Assembly: GCF_020883495.1 (NCBI RefSeq)
Contig: NZ_CP086610.1
Coordinates: 2,647,501 to 2,711,500 of the forward strand
From: Shinella zoogloeoides
Lineage (GTDB): Bacteria > Pseudomonadota > Alphaproteobacteria > Rhizobiales > Rhizobiaceae
DNA length: 64,000 bases
Direction: 5' to 3'
Positions 8,574 through 18,067 of the stretch are shown piece by piece (positions within the stretch are counted from its first letter, which is position 1; every line of letters begins with the position of its first letter). A program made the translations under genes and the position numbers. The notes under the pieces were generated by a model. It saw only the letters and a program-made list of their open reading frames with translations. It was not told the origin of the DNA and did no database searches.

Positions 8574-10351
8574 GTCGAAACCCACGCCCCTACACTGGCG
8601 CGCTCCTTCCTGACGATATGGCCGACGGACGCGGCGGCCGGCGGGGCGGGCGGCGCCTGGACGACAGCGCCGAGAACGTCCTCCTTCGGGCCGAAGGCCG
8701 TCAGCTTGCCGTTCTGCACCACGGCGACCATGTCGACCGCCGCAAGGGCGCTCGGCCGATGCGCGATGATCACGACGATGCCCCCGCGCGCCTTGACGCT
8801 TTCGATAGCCGCCGTCAGCGCCGCCTCACCCTCGCTGTCGAGATTGGAGTTGGGTTCGTCGAGGATAACGAGGAACGGTTCTCCATAGAGCGCGCGCGCA
8901 AGGCCGATACGCTGGCGCTGGCCGCCGGAAAGGGCCGAGCCGAGGGGACCGAGCTGTGTCTTGTACCCATCCGGCAGGCGCACGACCATGGTGTGGACGC
9001 CCGCGGCAGCGGCCGCCTTGACGATGGCCCGTGCATCCGCCGCCTCGTCGAAGCGCGAGATGTTCTCCTCTATCGTGGCGTCGAGCAGGGACACTTCCTG
9101 CGGCAGATAGCCGACATAGGAGCCGAGCCGCGTGTCCTCCCATTGTGTCAGGTCGGCATCGTCCAGCCGCACGCTGCCCCGCAGGGTCGGCCAGATGCCG
9201 GTGAGCGCGCGGGCAAGCGTCGTCTTGCCGCCGCCGCTTGCGCCGATGACGCCAAGCGCCTGGCCCGCCTTCAGCTCGAAGCTGACATCGCTCAAAAGGA
9301 CCCTGCCGGTGCCGGGCACGGCGACCGTGATGCATTCCACCTTCAGCGAGCGCACGGGCGCGGGAAGCTCCATCGGCTCGGGCGCCGACATCAGGGCGAC
9401 GACGGTCTCCTTGAGGCGCTGGAAGGCGGCCCGCGCGGCGACCACGCTCTTCCAGTTGCCGATGGCAAGGTCGATGGGCGCAAGCGCGCGCGCCGAGGCG
9501 ACCGAGGCCGCGATGATCGCGCCGGCCGAAAGCTGCCCCTGGATCGTCAGATAGGCGCCCAGCCCCAGCACCGCGGATTGCAGGATCATGCGCAGCACGC
9601 GCGAAATGGCGCCGAAGGTGCCGCTGATATCGTTGGCGCGGGTCTGGAGATCGAGATGATCCTCGTTCGCGCGGTCGAAGCGGGCGACCGCGCGGCCGGC
9701 AAAGCCCATCGCCTTCAGGATATCGGCATTGCGGGCATTGGAATCGGCGATGGCGTTGCGCGTTATCACGGCGCTGTGGGTCGCGCTCGTCAAGCGCCGC
9801 GTCATCAACTCGGTGACGATGGTCAGCACCGTCAGGGTGACCGCGCCGCCGATGGCGAGCGCCCCCAGCAGGGGATGAAGGATATAGACGAAGACGAGGA
9901 AGACGGGCATCCACGGCAGATCGAACAGGGCGACCGGCCCCTGGCTGCCGAGGAAGCTGCGCACGGTATCGACATCGCGCCCGCGTTCGAGCGCTTCGGC
10001 GGTGGAAAAACCGAAGCGCGGCATATCGACGGCGACCCGGTGGGCCAGCGGTGCGACCTTGCGGTCGAGGCGCGCGCCGATGCGCACCAGAATCTGCGAG
10101 CGCAGAATATCGAACAGGCCCTGGAAGCAATAAAGACCGATCGCCAGCAGCGAGACGGCGAGCAGCGTCGGAATGCTCGCGCTGGTCAGCGCCCGGTCAT
10201 AGATCTGCAGCATGTAGAAGGCGCCGGTCAGCGCCAGGATGTTGATGATCCCCGACATCACGAAGAGAAAGACACCGATGGCCCGAAAGCCGCTCGTCAG
10301 CTTCTCCGCATTCTTCCGCCTTTCCGCGGACATCGTTTCTTTGGCACGCAT
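8570..10351 (-). CDS. Type I secretion ABC transporter/permease, PrtD family
   Basis: A 593-residue inner-membrane exporter that energises secretion of RTX substrates. Residues about 25-310 form the six-helix transmembrane domain, containing the family motif FDLPWMPVFL. The nucleotide-binding domain has Walker A GASGGGKTT near residue 372, the signature LSGGQRQRIGLARAL near 475-490, Walker B LVILDEPNSNLD near 500 and the switch His in IIAHRPSAL. There is no N-terminal C39 peptidase-like domain, so the substrate needs a C-terminal rather than a leader signal. It sits 68 nt after the giant peroxidase gene and overlaps the RTX gene by four bases. The peroxidase is the obvious cargo. Confidence 0.95.
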   Translation of the reverse strand: MRAKETMSAERRKNAEKLTSGFRAIGVFLFVMSGIINILALTGAFYMLQIYDRALTSASIPTLLAVSLLAIGLYCFQGLFDILRSQILVRIGARLDRKVAPLAHRVAVDMPRFGFSTAEALERGRDVDTVRSFLGSQGPVALFDLPWMPVFLVFVYILHPLLGALAIGGAVTLTVLTIVTELMTRRLTSATHSAVITRNAIADSNARNADILKAMGFAGRAVARFDRANEDHLDLQTRANDISGTFGAISRVLRMILQSAVLGLGAYLTIQGQLSAGAIIAASVASARALAPIDLAIGNWKSVVAARAAFQRLKETVVALMSAPEPMELPAPVRSLKVECITVAVPGTGRVLLSDVSFELKAGQALGVIGASGGGKTTLARALTGIWPTLRGSVRLDDADLTQWEDTRLGSYVGYLPQEVSLLDATIEENISRFDEAADARAIVKAAAAAGVHTMVVRLPDGYKTQLGPLGSALSGGQRQRIGLARALYGEPFLVILDEPNSNLDSEGEAALTAAIESVKARGGIVVIIAHRPSALAAVDMVAVVQNGKLTAFGPKEDVLGAVVQAPPAPPAAASVGHIVRKERASVGAWVST

Positions 10352-10381
10352 GACATACTACCCCACTTTGTCGGATTTTCC

Positions 10382-10410
10382 GGCCGGGAGCGCCTCATGC
10401 GCCCCCGGCC
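10382..10410 (-). terminator. Intercistronic hairpin between peroxidase and exporter genes
   Basis: GGCCGGG-A-GCGC and GCGC-C-CCCGGCC pair around a 5-base loop. On the minus strand the hairpin follows the peroxidase stop codon and is not followed by a T-run. It could act as a partial terminator or as a 3' mRNA stabiliser, giving more cargo than exporter transcript. Confidence 0.45.
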
Positions 10411-10419
10411 TCTTGCCGG

Positions 10420-13400
10420 TCAGAGATCGAAATCGCTGGATGTGAGGTTGTGCGAACCCTTGATCGAGATCTTGAAGTCCGCCGTGCCGCCGCCGGACGT
10501 ATTGCCCTCGACCACGGTATAGTCGGTGCCGTCACGGTTTTCGTGCGTGACCAGCAACTCGCCGCTCGCGCCGGTGAAGGCGCCGGAGACGAGCGTGAAC
10601 GCCTGGTTTCCGGATGCGGACCAGTTGGCGTCCATGCCGCTGAGATCCAGCCTGTCGCCGGGCTGGAAGCCCATGATCGTGTCGCCGTCGGCGTCGGCGG
10701 CCGACAGGAAGCGGAAGGTGTCGTTGCCCGCGCCACCGTCCATCACGTTCACCGCGACGCTTGCCGTGATCGTGTCGTTGCCGGAGCCGGTGACGATGTT
10801 CTCGACACCCCAGATCGTGTCGGAGCCGGATTGTGTGCTGGTCACGCTGCCGCGACCGTTGAACCCGGTGCCGAGGTCGGCGGTGATATTGGCGCCGATG
10901 GCCGACATGTCGAGCGTATCGTTGCCCGCGCCGCCATTCATGTTGTCGCCGTAATAGACATCGTCGCCATCGCCGACGGATGCGACGAAGATGTCGTTGC
11001 CGTCGCCGCCGAAGACCGTGTCGTTGCCCGTGCCGCCGTCGATGAGGTCGTCGCCGGCATCGCCGAAGAGGCGATCATTGCCGGCATCGCCATAGATCAT
11101 GTCGCTGCCGCCGCCGCCGAGCACATTGTCGGCGCCGTCACCCGCGAAGATCATGTCGCGGCCGTTGCCGCCGGCAAGGGTTTCCCCGTTCGACGTGCCG
11201 ATCAGCACCTGCGGGCTGCCGCCATCGACATTGCCGGTGCCGCCGGGCACCACGCCATCGTCATCGCCGTCATTGTCATCATCATCATCATCATCGTCGT
11301 CGTCGATATCGCCATCGTCGTCGTCCTGATCCGGGGTCTCGTTATCGTCGTCATCGATGCCGCCGGTGTCGTCGTCTCCGTCATTGTCGATCGGCCCCTG
11401 ACTGCCTTCGTCTCCGTTGCCGGCTTCCGGCGGTGTGAAGCCGCCATGCCCGTCGTCGGCGGAGAACTGCGGCAGGACGCCGTTGCTGAAGAACGTCACG
11501 GAATGATCCTCGCCGACGAGGGTCGTCGAGCCGTTGGCGTTCTGCACCACGTCGAAATCGTCGATGGTGGTGTTGTCGGGAAGCTGGATGACATCCTGCG
11601 GCCGCAGCGTGCCGATGATCGTGTCATTGCCGCCCTTGGACTTGAAGACGACGCGGTGCGCGGAGGCGAGCCGCGATATATCGACCGTGTCGTCACCTTC
11701 CGAACCTAGGATGGTGATCGTGTTCAGCCGCAGGCTGGTCTCCTCGCCCTGTTCGGCGAAATCGCCGATCAGCTCGAAACGGTCACCGCCGGCGGTGCCG
11801 ACCCCGTTCGCCGGGCTGCCGTTGATGACGATCTCCTCGATCTCCGCAAGCTCGGCGATCACCTCCGGCGTGCCCTCGACGCCGTTCACCACGACCGTGC
11901 GGGTCACGACGATCTCCGTGGCGGAGCCGCGCAGGACAAGCCCCGGAATGACGGCTTCCGCATCCTCCGCGGGATAGAAGCGGAATATCTCGTAGGAGTC
12001 ATCGCCGGTGATGACGAAGGTATCGCCCGCAATGCCTTCCGAGCCGCCATCGACCACGTCCCAGCCGCCGCTCGGCGCCTGCCAGTGGAAGACGTCGTCG
12101 CCGCTGTCGCCGAAGAGGACATCGTCCCCCGCGCCGCCATCGATGGTGTCGTCACCCGACAGGCCGTTGATCGTGTCGGCCCCGCCGCCGCCCAGGATGA
12201 TATCGGCGCCGGCCGTGCCGGCGAGCGTCTCGCCGGCAGCGGTTCCGATAATCGTGTTTCCGCCGGAGAGGATGAAGTCGGCGATGGAGATCGCATTGTT
12301 CCCGGCCCCGGTCACGCCATTGAGCGTGATCGATCCGCCGCCTGCGACATCGACGCGGGTGCTCGTGCCATTGGCGGTGATGGTGACGCGCGAGGCGAAG
12401 TCGGCACTGGTGATGCCGAGGCCGCTGAGGTCGATCCTGTCCTGCCCACCGCCATTCGGGTTGGCGTCGAAGCTGGCGACCGTATCGTTGCCGAAGTCCG
12501 CCGTATCGTAGACGATGGTGCTGAAGCCGTCGCCGACATTGATGGTGTCGTTGCCCGCACCGCCCCGCACCGCGTCGTTGCCGGCTCCGGCATTGATGAT
12601 GTCGTCGCCGTCGCCGCCATCGAGGAAGTCGTTGCCGTCTTCGCCGAACAGCCGGTCGTTGCCTGCGCCGCCATAGAGGCTGTCGTTGCCGACACCGCCG
12701 GTCAGGGTATTGTCGAGCCCGTTGCCGGCCCCGGTGAAGCTGCCGGTCCCCATATAGGCCAGGTTCTCGACATTCGCGTCGAGCAGGTAGCTTGCAAGCG
12801 TCGTCTGCACCGTGTCCGTGCCGCCGTTCGCAAGCTCGACCACCGTATCGCCGAGGTCGTCGACGATATAGGTATCGCTGCCCGCGCCGCCGACCAGAAG
12901 GTCGACGCCCGCGCCGCCATTGAGGATATCCGCGCCATTGTTGCCGAAGAGCATGTCGTCGCCGGTATTGCCCAGCAGCGTCGTCGCCTGATTGCCGGCC
13001 AGATCGACCAGAACGGTGTCGATATCGGCGGCTGCCGACAGCGTGGTGCCCGTTCCCGTATGGAGCGTATAGGCGCCGCGCATGACCTCGTCGCCTTCGT
13101 CGTCGGCGAGATAAAGCTGGTAGCCGTTATAGCTGCCGCCGTCGAAGGTGATCGTCTCGACGGCGCTGCCGGCACCGTTGAACTGCCCCGCGACGCGGAT
13201 CGTCTGGCCGTTGAGCGTGATGAGCAGATCGCCGTTGGCGGCGCGGCTGAAGTTGAGGTCGGTGAGGGCCGCCCCGTTCGTGGCGATGCTGATCCGGTCG
13301 TTGCCGCCCGTCTCCTCGATCCGGTCGACGCCGTCGGCAAGGCCGAAGACATAGATGTCGTCGCCGGCGCCGCCGCGCAGCGTGTCGTTGCCGGCGCCGC

Positions 13401-16400
13401 CGATCAGCACGTCGTTGCCCGTCAGCCCGTTCAGCGTGTCGTTGCCGGCAAAGCCCATGAGGACGTCGTGGATCAGCCCGGTGCCCACGGCATCGCCGTT
13501 CAGCGTTTCGTTGCCGGCCGTGCCGGAGATCACATTCATCGTCAGGTCGGTGAATTCGAGCCGTTCGATGTTGCGCACCGTATCCCGCCCGTCGAGAACC
13601 GGCCGCTCCGTCACCCCTTCCACGTTTTCCGCGAGCGGGTCGGTCTCATCCGTCGCCGGCGGCGCATGGTCGACATAGAGGCTGCCGTCCGTGTTCACGC
13701 CGAAGCCGTAGTGTTCGCGAATGCCGGTATAGACGGCCGTGTCGATATCGCCTGCGACATTCCCGTCGACGATTTCCCGGACGATCGACAATTGGCCGGG
13801 ATTGAGCACGCCGGCCAGCATCAGCGCATCGAGCGCACGGCCGCCGAACTGCGCGACGGCGCCGGGGCGCAGCGCACCCCGCTCCATGTCGGCTTCGAGG
13901 TAGACCTTCTTCGTCATGCCGTCGGCGGTATAGACATCGCTGCCGACCGCGATGCGGATGCGCACGTTGAGCCACTTGTCGCCGTCGATGATGTCGCTGC
14001 CGGCAAGGCCCTTGATGCGGTCGCTGCCGCCGCCGCCGAGCAGGATGTCCGAGGCGTCCGCCGTGTCCATCACGACCGTCTCGGCAACGCCGTCATTGCC
14101 GACCTCGACATAGCGCTGGCGATGGGCGACCAGCGTATTGAGGCCGTCTATGAGGGCGACGTTCCGCTCCAGAAGCGCGTTGGAATAGGAATAGAGGGGC
14201 GAGTCCGGACCGGGGATCGCCGCCGTGCCCGTCGCCTCGACGCGGGTATTGACCGGCACCACGCGGCCGGTCAGCGTGTCGCTGAACTTCCAGCCGGAAA
14301 GCCCTTCCACGAGATCGAAGCGGTCACGCAGGATGAACGCTTCCTGATTGGCGAAGATGGGAATGCCGAGATCGGAATTCGCCGCAACGGCGTCGTCCTT
14401 GTGGATCGCCCAGTCGAAGCCGGCCATGCCATTGCTGCGCTGGATGCCGACGCCCTGGAACATGATGTCGTCACCGGCCTCGGCGTCGTAGTCCGTATCC
14501 CCGCCCTGCCCGTTCAGCACGTCGTTGCCGATGATGGTGGAGTTGAACATCAGCTCGGAATTCTCGCCGGCCAGCGTATCGAAACGGCCGCCGCCCTCCA
14601 TCCAGTCGTCACCGGCCTCGCCGAGCAGGAAGTCCATGCCGTCGCCGCCGAGGATGAAGTCGTTGCCGATGCCGCCCATGACGGTCTTGCCGTCGGGACC
14701 GGCGATCAGGAAGTCGCTGCCCTCGTTGCCGAAGATCAGCGAGAGGCCGCTGCCGCCGTGGATGACGTCGTTGCCCTCCTCGCCGTGCAGGAAATCCATC
14801 GCGCCGATATCGGTGCCCGCATTGGTGATGATGTCGTCGCCGGTGCCGCCATGGATATGGTCGACGCCGTAGCCACCCTCGAGGCGGTCGTTGCCGGCCC
14901 CGCCCCAGATCGTGTCGTCGCCCTCGCCGGTGATGATGTGATCGTCACGGTCGGTGCCCTGCACGACGACATGCTCGCCGCCATTGTAGCGGAGGTAGTC
15001 GGTTTTTCCGTCGCCGTTCTTGTCGAGGCGCTCGACGAGCGGAGACAGGGCCTGGAGATAGGCATTGTCCTGCACGGGATCGGCAAGCCCGGTCATTGTC
15101 GCCTGTTTTGTCGCATCGACATAGAGCACCCGGTCCGGCCGCGAGAAGAAGTCGCCGGGTATGGCGCTGCCCGTCTCGCCGAGGTCCGTGGTGCGCAAGG
15201 CCATCTTGGAAAGCGAATTGCCCTCCAGTTCGGACAGGAGATTGAGGCCCTGGGTGCGCGAGAGATAGTAGAAGCGGTCGCCGTCCTGCAGGTTCTCCAT
15301 CTGCAGCTCGAAGATGAAGGAGAAGGTGGAGCCGAGCATGCCGCCGAAGTCCATCTTCTTCTCGGCAAGGCCGCCCACCCACAGGTCGACATCCATCAGG
15401 CCGCCGAGCCGGGGCGTCGCATACTCTCCCGTTGCGTTGAGGAAAGCCGTGCGGTCATCGGCATCCGGCGCGGCTATGGTCCTGAAGCCTCCGGCGACCG
15501 GATCCCAGAAGGTTTCCGACGTGCCGAACACGATCGCCATCGCCGCCGCGCGCTTGCCCTCGATGGTGGTCTCGCCGGTAATCAGCTCATGAGTGCCGTA
15601 GGCGGCGATGAAGTTGACGATGGAGGCCGGGTTCTTGAGGTTGAGGGCGAAGTCGGTCCAGCTCGCATAGGGCGCAAGCTGGCTGTCGCCATGGGCCATG
15701 GCCTGGAACTGGGCACGCGCCTCGTTCAGCGTCGGCATGCCGGTATCCCGGCCGCGGGCGATATTGATCGTCGCAAGGTCGAGGGGAATGCCGAGCAACT
15801 GGTTGCGCAGCGTGTTGGTGACGAACTCGTCGATCTCGTTGCCGACCTGGGCACTCATGCCGCGAATGATCGCGCCCGCCGCCTGCGCATGGGTGAGCGT
15901 GCCGCCTTCGTCATAGGCGACCGGATTGAGGAACGCATCGAACAGCGACATGTGATCGGACGCTCCATTGGCGCCGATGCGGTCGACGTTCTCGTTGAGC
16001 ATCGAGTGCCCGAAGCGATAGACCACATTGGCGAACTCGGAGAAGATGGCGGGATTGATGGTCGGGTCCGGCTCGAACAGGAACGCATCGACGTCCGGCT
16101 GCATCTTGCGGGCGAATTCCTCGAAGACGAGATGCTGGTATTCCATCTCGGTGACGAAGCGGGCCGCCTGGAACAGGCGCTCGCCATCCCAGACCAGCGT
16201 TGCCGGATTCGCCGGCATGGCGTCCACATCGACCAGCAGCCACTCGTTGAGGAAGGCCAGGTCGCCGGCCGCGGCCGCTTCGAGCGCAACCGCCTTGGTC
16301 TCCTCCACCATGCGGTTGTGCTCGCCGTGGAAGATGTGGTGGATGGTGGTCAGGCCGATATTCTCGTTGCCGCGCCCGTCGCCGGTGATGAAATGCGCGT

Positions 16401-17787
16401 CGAGCAGTTCATTGTCATAGGCGGTCTTGTTGCCGCGACCATCAACGGCGATGTGGTTGCCGGCGGCGCTGTTCGTCGCCGTCGCCTCGTCCGTATCGGG
16501 CGCGACCATGATCATCGGCGTTCCGGGCAGGCCGTCATGATCGAACATCGTCCCGGGGGCCGCATTGTGGGCGATATCGTCCAGGAAGGCATGACCGGTG
16601 CGGGCGGCGCCGACAGCCGTCGGATCGACAGGCGCAAGCGGGTTGCCCTCGACGAGTTCGTCATCGGCCGTGCCGAAGACACCGTCGACGCCGACGCCGA
16701 CGACCAACTGGGCATAGCCGTTGGCGCCCGGAATGAAATTGCCGTATTCGTCGGTCACGATCAGGGGAATGTTGCCGATATCCATATCGGTGAGCTTGAT
16801 GCCGAGCTTCTCCGCGGCCTGCGCCTTCACATCCGCCCAGGTCGCAAGACCATGTCCTTTTCCTTCCAGCAGGAGACCGGTCGCCATCGGCTTGCCGTCC
16901 GGCCCGGCCGCGTATTCACGCATGAACACCTGCTTGGAGGCATTGGAGCCGTAGGTCTGGTTCTGGTCGACCCATGGCGTGGTGCTATTGCGCGCGCCTT
17001 CCCCGGTGGTCACCCGGGTCAGCACCATGAAATTGGTATGCGGGCTGGCCGGATTGTAAAGCGGATCGTCCGGCGAGAGCGGGATATAGACGTTGTCGTT
17101 GCCCCCCTTGGCCACAAGGTCGAGACCGTGGTCGAAGAATTGCCCGAACAGGGTGAAGAGGGCGCTGTAGGGCGCGGAATCGCCGATATCCGGCGACACG
17201 TTGGGCAGGAAGACGGTCGGGCCGTCCATGACGATGCCATTATCCTCCAGCAGCGCATCCAGGTGCGCCTTCGCGGGAGCATAGGCCGGCGAATTGGTCG
17301 GCAGGGCCTTCACGATCACATGCGCGTCGCGAATGGCCTGCAGCGCCTCCGCCTGCGCCGCCCCCACGACCCCGGCATGCTCCAGCGCCGCGACGATGGC
17401 AGCCGGATTGTCGAGCGTCTGGTCGACGACAAGGTTCGAGATCAGGCGGGGCTGGGCATCCGTGACGCCCCCGGCCTGCCCGTAGTCGTTGTTTGCGGCA
17501 TATGGGAACGTGCCCGTGCCCTGCGTGAACTGCGGCTCGGTCAGGTTCAGGAACTCCTGGTCCGCCGCGCCCCATTCTTCCCGCCCCGGCACCAGATTGT
17601 TGTAGCTGCCGTCCACGGTGCGCAGGCCATAGGGCAGCAGGTGGATCTGCGCGGATGCCGGCGAATTGGGATCGACGCCGCCGGCTTCGGCGACCAGCGT
17701 CGTGAGATCCTCGCCGGCTGCATGTCTCTCGGCGATCTTGATCTGTTTCAGGATGAACTGCAGATCGTGTTTGACGATATTGACCAT
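10420..17787 (-). CDS. Giant secreted haem peroxidase with RTX repeats (peroxicin-like)
   Basis: A 2455-residue type I secretion substrate. The start at 17785-17787 has a strong GGGGAGAAGG before it. Residues about 180-900 are an animal-type haem peroxidase domain (peroxidase-cyclooxygenase superfamily). FGQFFDHGLDL carries the haem-linked Asp219 and distal His220, GDGRGNENIGLTTIHHIF carries catalytic Arg472, and VVYRFGHSML carries proximal His594. From about residue 945 the chain is dominated by GGxGxDxxx calcium-binding blocks separated by beta-rich spacers. An Asp-rich linker lies at about 2130-2175. The protein ends SSDFDL, an acidic/hydrophobic tail typical of type I substrates, and has no Sec signal. 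It probably oxidises halides or phenolics outside the cell, or modifies the cell surface. It is the first cistron of the secretion operon. Confidence 0.93.
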   Translation of the reverse strand: MVNIVKHDLQFILKQIKIAERHAAGEDLTTLVAEAGGVDPNSPASAQIHLLPYGLRTVDGSYNNLVPGREEWGAADQEFLNLTEPQFTQGTGTFPYAANNDYGQAGGVTDAQPRLISNLVVDQTLDNPAAIVAALEHAGVVGAAQAEALQAIRDAHVIVKALPTNSPAYAPAKAHLDALLEDNGIVMDGPTVFLPNVSPDIGDSAPYSALFTLFGQFFDHGLDLVAKGGNDNVYIPLSPDDPLYNPASPHTNFMVLTRVTTGEGARNSTTPWVDQNQTYGSNASKQVFMREYAAGPDGKPMATGLLLEGKGHGLATWADVKAQAAEKLGIKLTDMDIGNIPLIVTDEYGNFIPGANGYAQLVVGVGVDGVFGTADDELVEGNPLAPVDPTAVGAARTGHAFLDDIAHNAAPGTMFDHDGLPGTPMIMVAPDTDEATATNSAAGNHIAVDGRGNKTAYDNELLDAHFITGDGRGNENIGLTTIHHIFHGEHNRMVEETKAVALEAAAAGDLAFLNEWLLVDVDAMPANPATLVWDGERLFQAARFVTEMEYQHLVFEEFARKMQPDVDAFLFEPDPTINPAIFSEFANVVYRFGHSMLNENVDRIGANGASDHMSLFDAFLNPVAYDEGGTLTHAQAAGAIIRGMSAQVGNEIDEFVTNTLRNQLLGIPLDLATINIARGRDTGMPTLNEARAQFQAMAHGDSQLAPYASWTDFALNLKNPASIVNFIAAYGTHELITGETTIEGKRAAAMAIVFGTSETFWDPVAGGFRTIAAPDADDRTAFLNATGEYATPRLGGLMDVDLWVGGLAEKKMDFGGMLGSTFSFIFELQMENLQDGDRFYYLSRTQGLNLLSELEGNSLSKMALRTTDLGETGSAIPGDFFSRPDRVLYVDATKQATMTGLADPVQDNAYLQALSPLVERLDKNGDGKTDYLRYNGGEHVVVQGTDRDDHIITGEGDDTIWGGAGNDRLEGGYGVDHIHGGTGDDIITNAGTDIGAMDFLHGEEGNDVIHGGSGLSLIFGNEGSDFLIAGPDGKTVMGGIGNDFILGGDGMDFLLGEAGDDWMEGGGRFDTLAGENSELMFNSTIIGNDVLNGQGGDTDYDAEAGDDIMFQGVGIQRSNGMAGFDWAIHKDDAVAANSDLGIPIFANQEAFILRDRFDLVEGLSGWKFSDTLTGRVVPVNTRVEATGTAAIPGPDSPLYSYSNALLERNVALIDGLNTLVAHRQRYVEVGNDGVAETVVMDTADASDILLGGGGSDRIKGLAGSDIIDGDKWLNVRIRIAVGSDVYTADGMTKKVYLEADMERGALRPGAVAQFGGRALDALMLAGVLNPGQLSIVREIVDGNVAGDIDTAVYTGIREHYGFGVNTDGSLYVDHAPPATDETDPLAENVEGVTERPVLDGRDTVRNIERLEFTDLTMNVISGTAGNETLNGDAVGTGLIHDVLMGFAGNDTLNGLTGNDVLIGGAGNDTLRGGAGDDIYVFGLADGVDRIEETGGNDRISIATNGAALTDLNFSRAANGDLLITLNGQTIRVAGQFNGAGSAVETITFDGGSYNGYQLYLADDEGDEVMRGAYTLHTGTGTTLSAAADIDTVLVDLAGNQATTLLGNTGDDMLFGNNGADILNGGAGVDLLVGGAGSDTYIVDDLGDTVVELANGGTDTVQTTLASYLLDANVENLAYMGTGSFTGAGNGLDNTLTGGVGNDSLYGGAGNDRLFGEDGNDFLDGGDGDDIINAGAGNDAVRGGAGNDTINVGDGFSTIVYDTADFGNDTVASFDANPNGGGQDRIDLSGLGITSADFASRVTITANGTSTRVDVAGGGSITLNGVTGAGNNAISIADFILSGGNTIIGTAAGETLAGTAGADIILGGGGADTINGLSGDDTIDGGAGDDVLFGDSGDDVFHWQAPSGGWDVVDGGSEGIAGDTFVITGDDSYEIFRFYPAEDAEAVIPGLVLRGSATEIVVTRTVVVNGVEGTPEVIAELAEIEEIVINGSPANGVGTAGGDRFELIGDFAEQGEETSLRLNTITILGSEGDDTVDISRLASAHRVVFKSKGGNDTIIGTLRPQDVIQLPDNTTIDDFDVVQNANGSTTLVGEDHSVTFFSNGVLPQFSADDGHGGFTPPEAGNGDEGSQGPIDNDGDDDTGGIDDDDNETPDQDDDDGDIDDDDDDDDDDNDGDDDGVVPGGTGNVDGGSPQVLIGTSNGETLAGGNGRDMIFAGDGADNVLGGGGSDMIYGDAGNDRLFGDAGDDLIDGGTGNDTVFGGDGNDIFVASVGDGDDVYYGDNMNGGAGNDTLDMSAIGANITADLGTGFNGRGSVTSTQSGSDTIWGVENIVTGSGNDTITASVAVNVMDGGAGNDTFRFLSAADADGDTIMGFQPGDRLDLSGMDANWSASGNQAFTLVSGAFTGASGELLVTHENRDGTDYTVVEGNTSGGGTADFKISIKGSHNLTSSDFDL
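11275..11304 (-). repeat. Trinucleotide (GAT/GAC) tract encoding poly-Asp
   Basis: Six perfect ATC units plus several GTC units on the plus strand encode a run of about ten aspartates in the peroxidase linker. A trinucleotide tract can change length without a frameshift. Confidence 0.7.
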
Positions 17788-18067
17788 GATCCTTCTCCCC
17801 TGTGGCGTTCCGTTTGCCCTTGTCCCGCCCTGCGCCGTCTTTCCCGACAAACGCAATGCGCGAGCCTGGAGACAATGATGCGACCGGAAAGCGCCCCCGG
17901 CACACCTCACATGGTCTGACGGGTTGCGTCCCCAAAAGGGCAAGAACGGCTGGATTTTCGGGAGTCGATAGCCTGGGCTTTAGTCCTGGCAGATGATCGG
18001 ACCATGGATCATGTTTCACAACGCGAAGGTGTGTTAGCCTTGTATCCGTCCAACAAAGCGTCTCAGG
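17788..18067. promoter_or_regulatory. Divergent intergenic region of peroxidase and sensor kinase genes
   Basis: These 280 bases must hold the promoters of the secretion operon (leftward) and the two-component operon (rightward). I see no clear sigma-70 boxes, no strong dyad and no gene in it. Confidence 0.5.

Noticed and set aside
6150..8888. A 912-codon open frame on the plus strand, opposite the RTX and exporter genes
   Set aside because: Same cause: it is antisense of RTX repeats and spans three real genes on the other strand.
12085..17919. A 1944-codon open frame on the plus strand, opposite the peroxidase gene
   Set aside because: It is the mirror of a G+C-rich, Asp/Gly-rich repeat gene: the complement of GGxGxDxxx codons has few stops. 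It has low-complexity Ala/Val/Ile/Asp composition, no domain and no ribosome site. The minus-strand frame has a full haem peroxidase domain.
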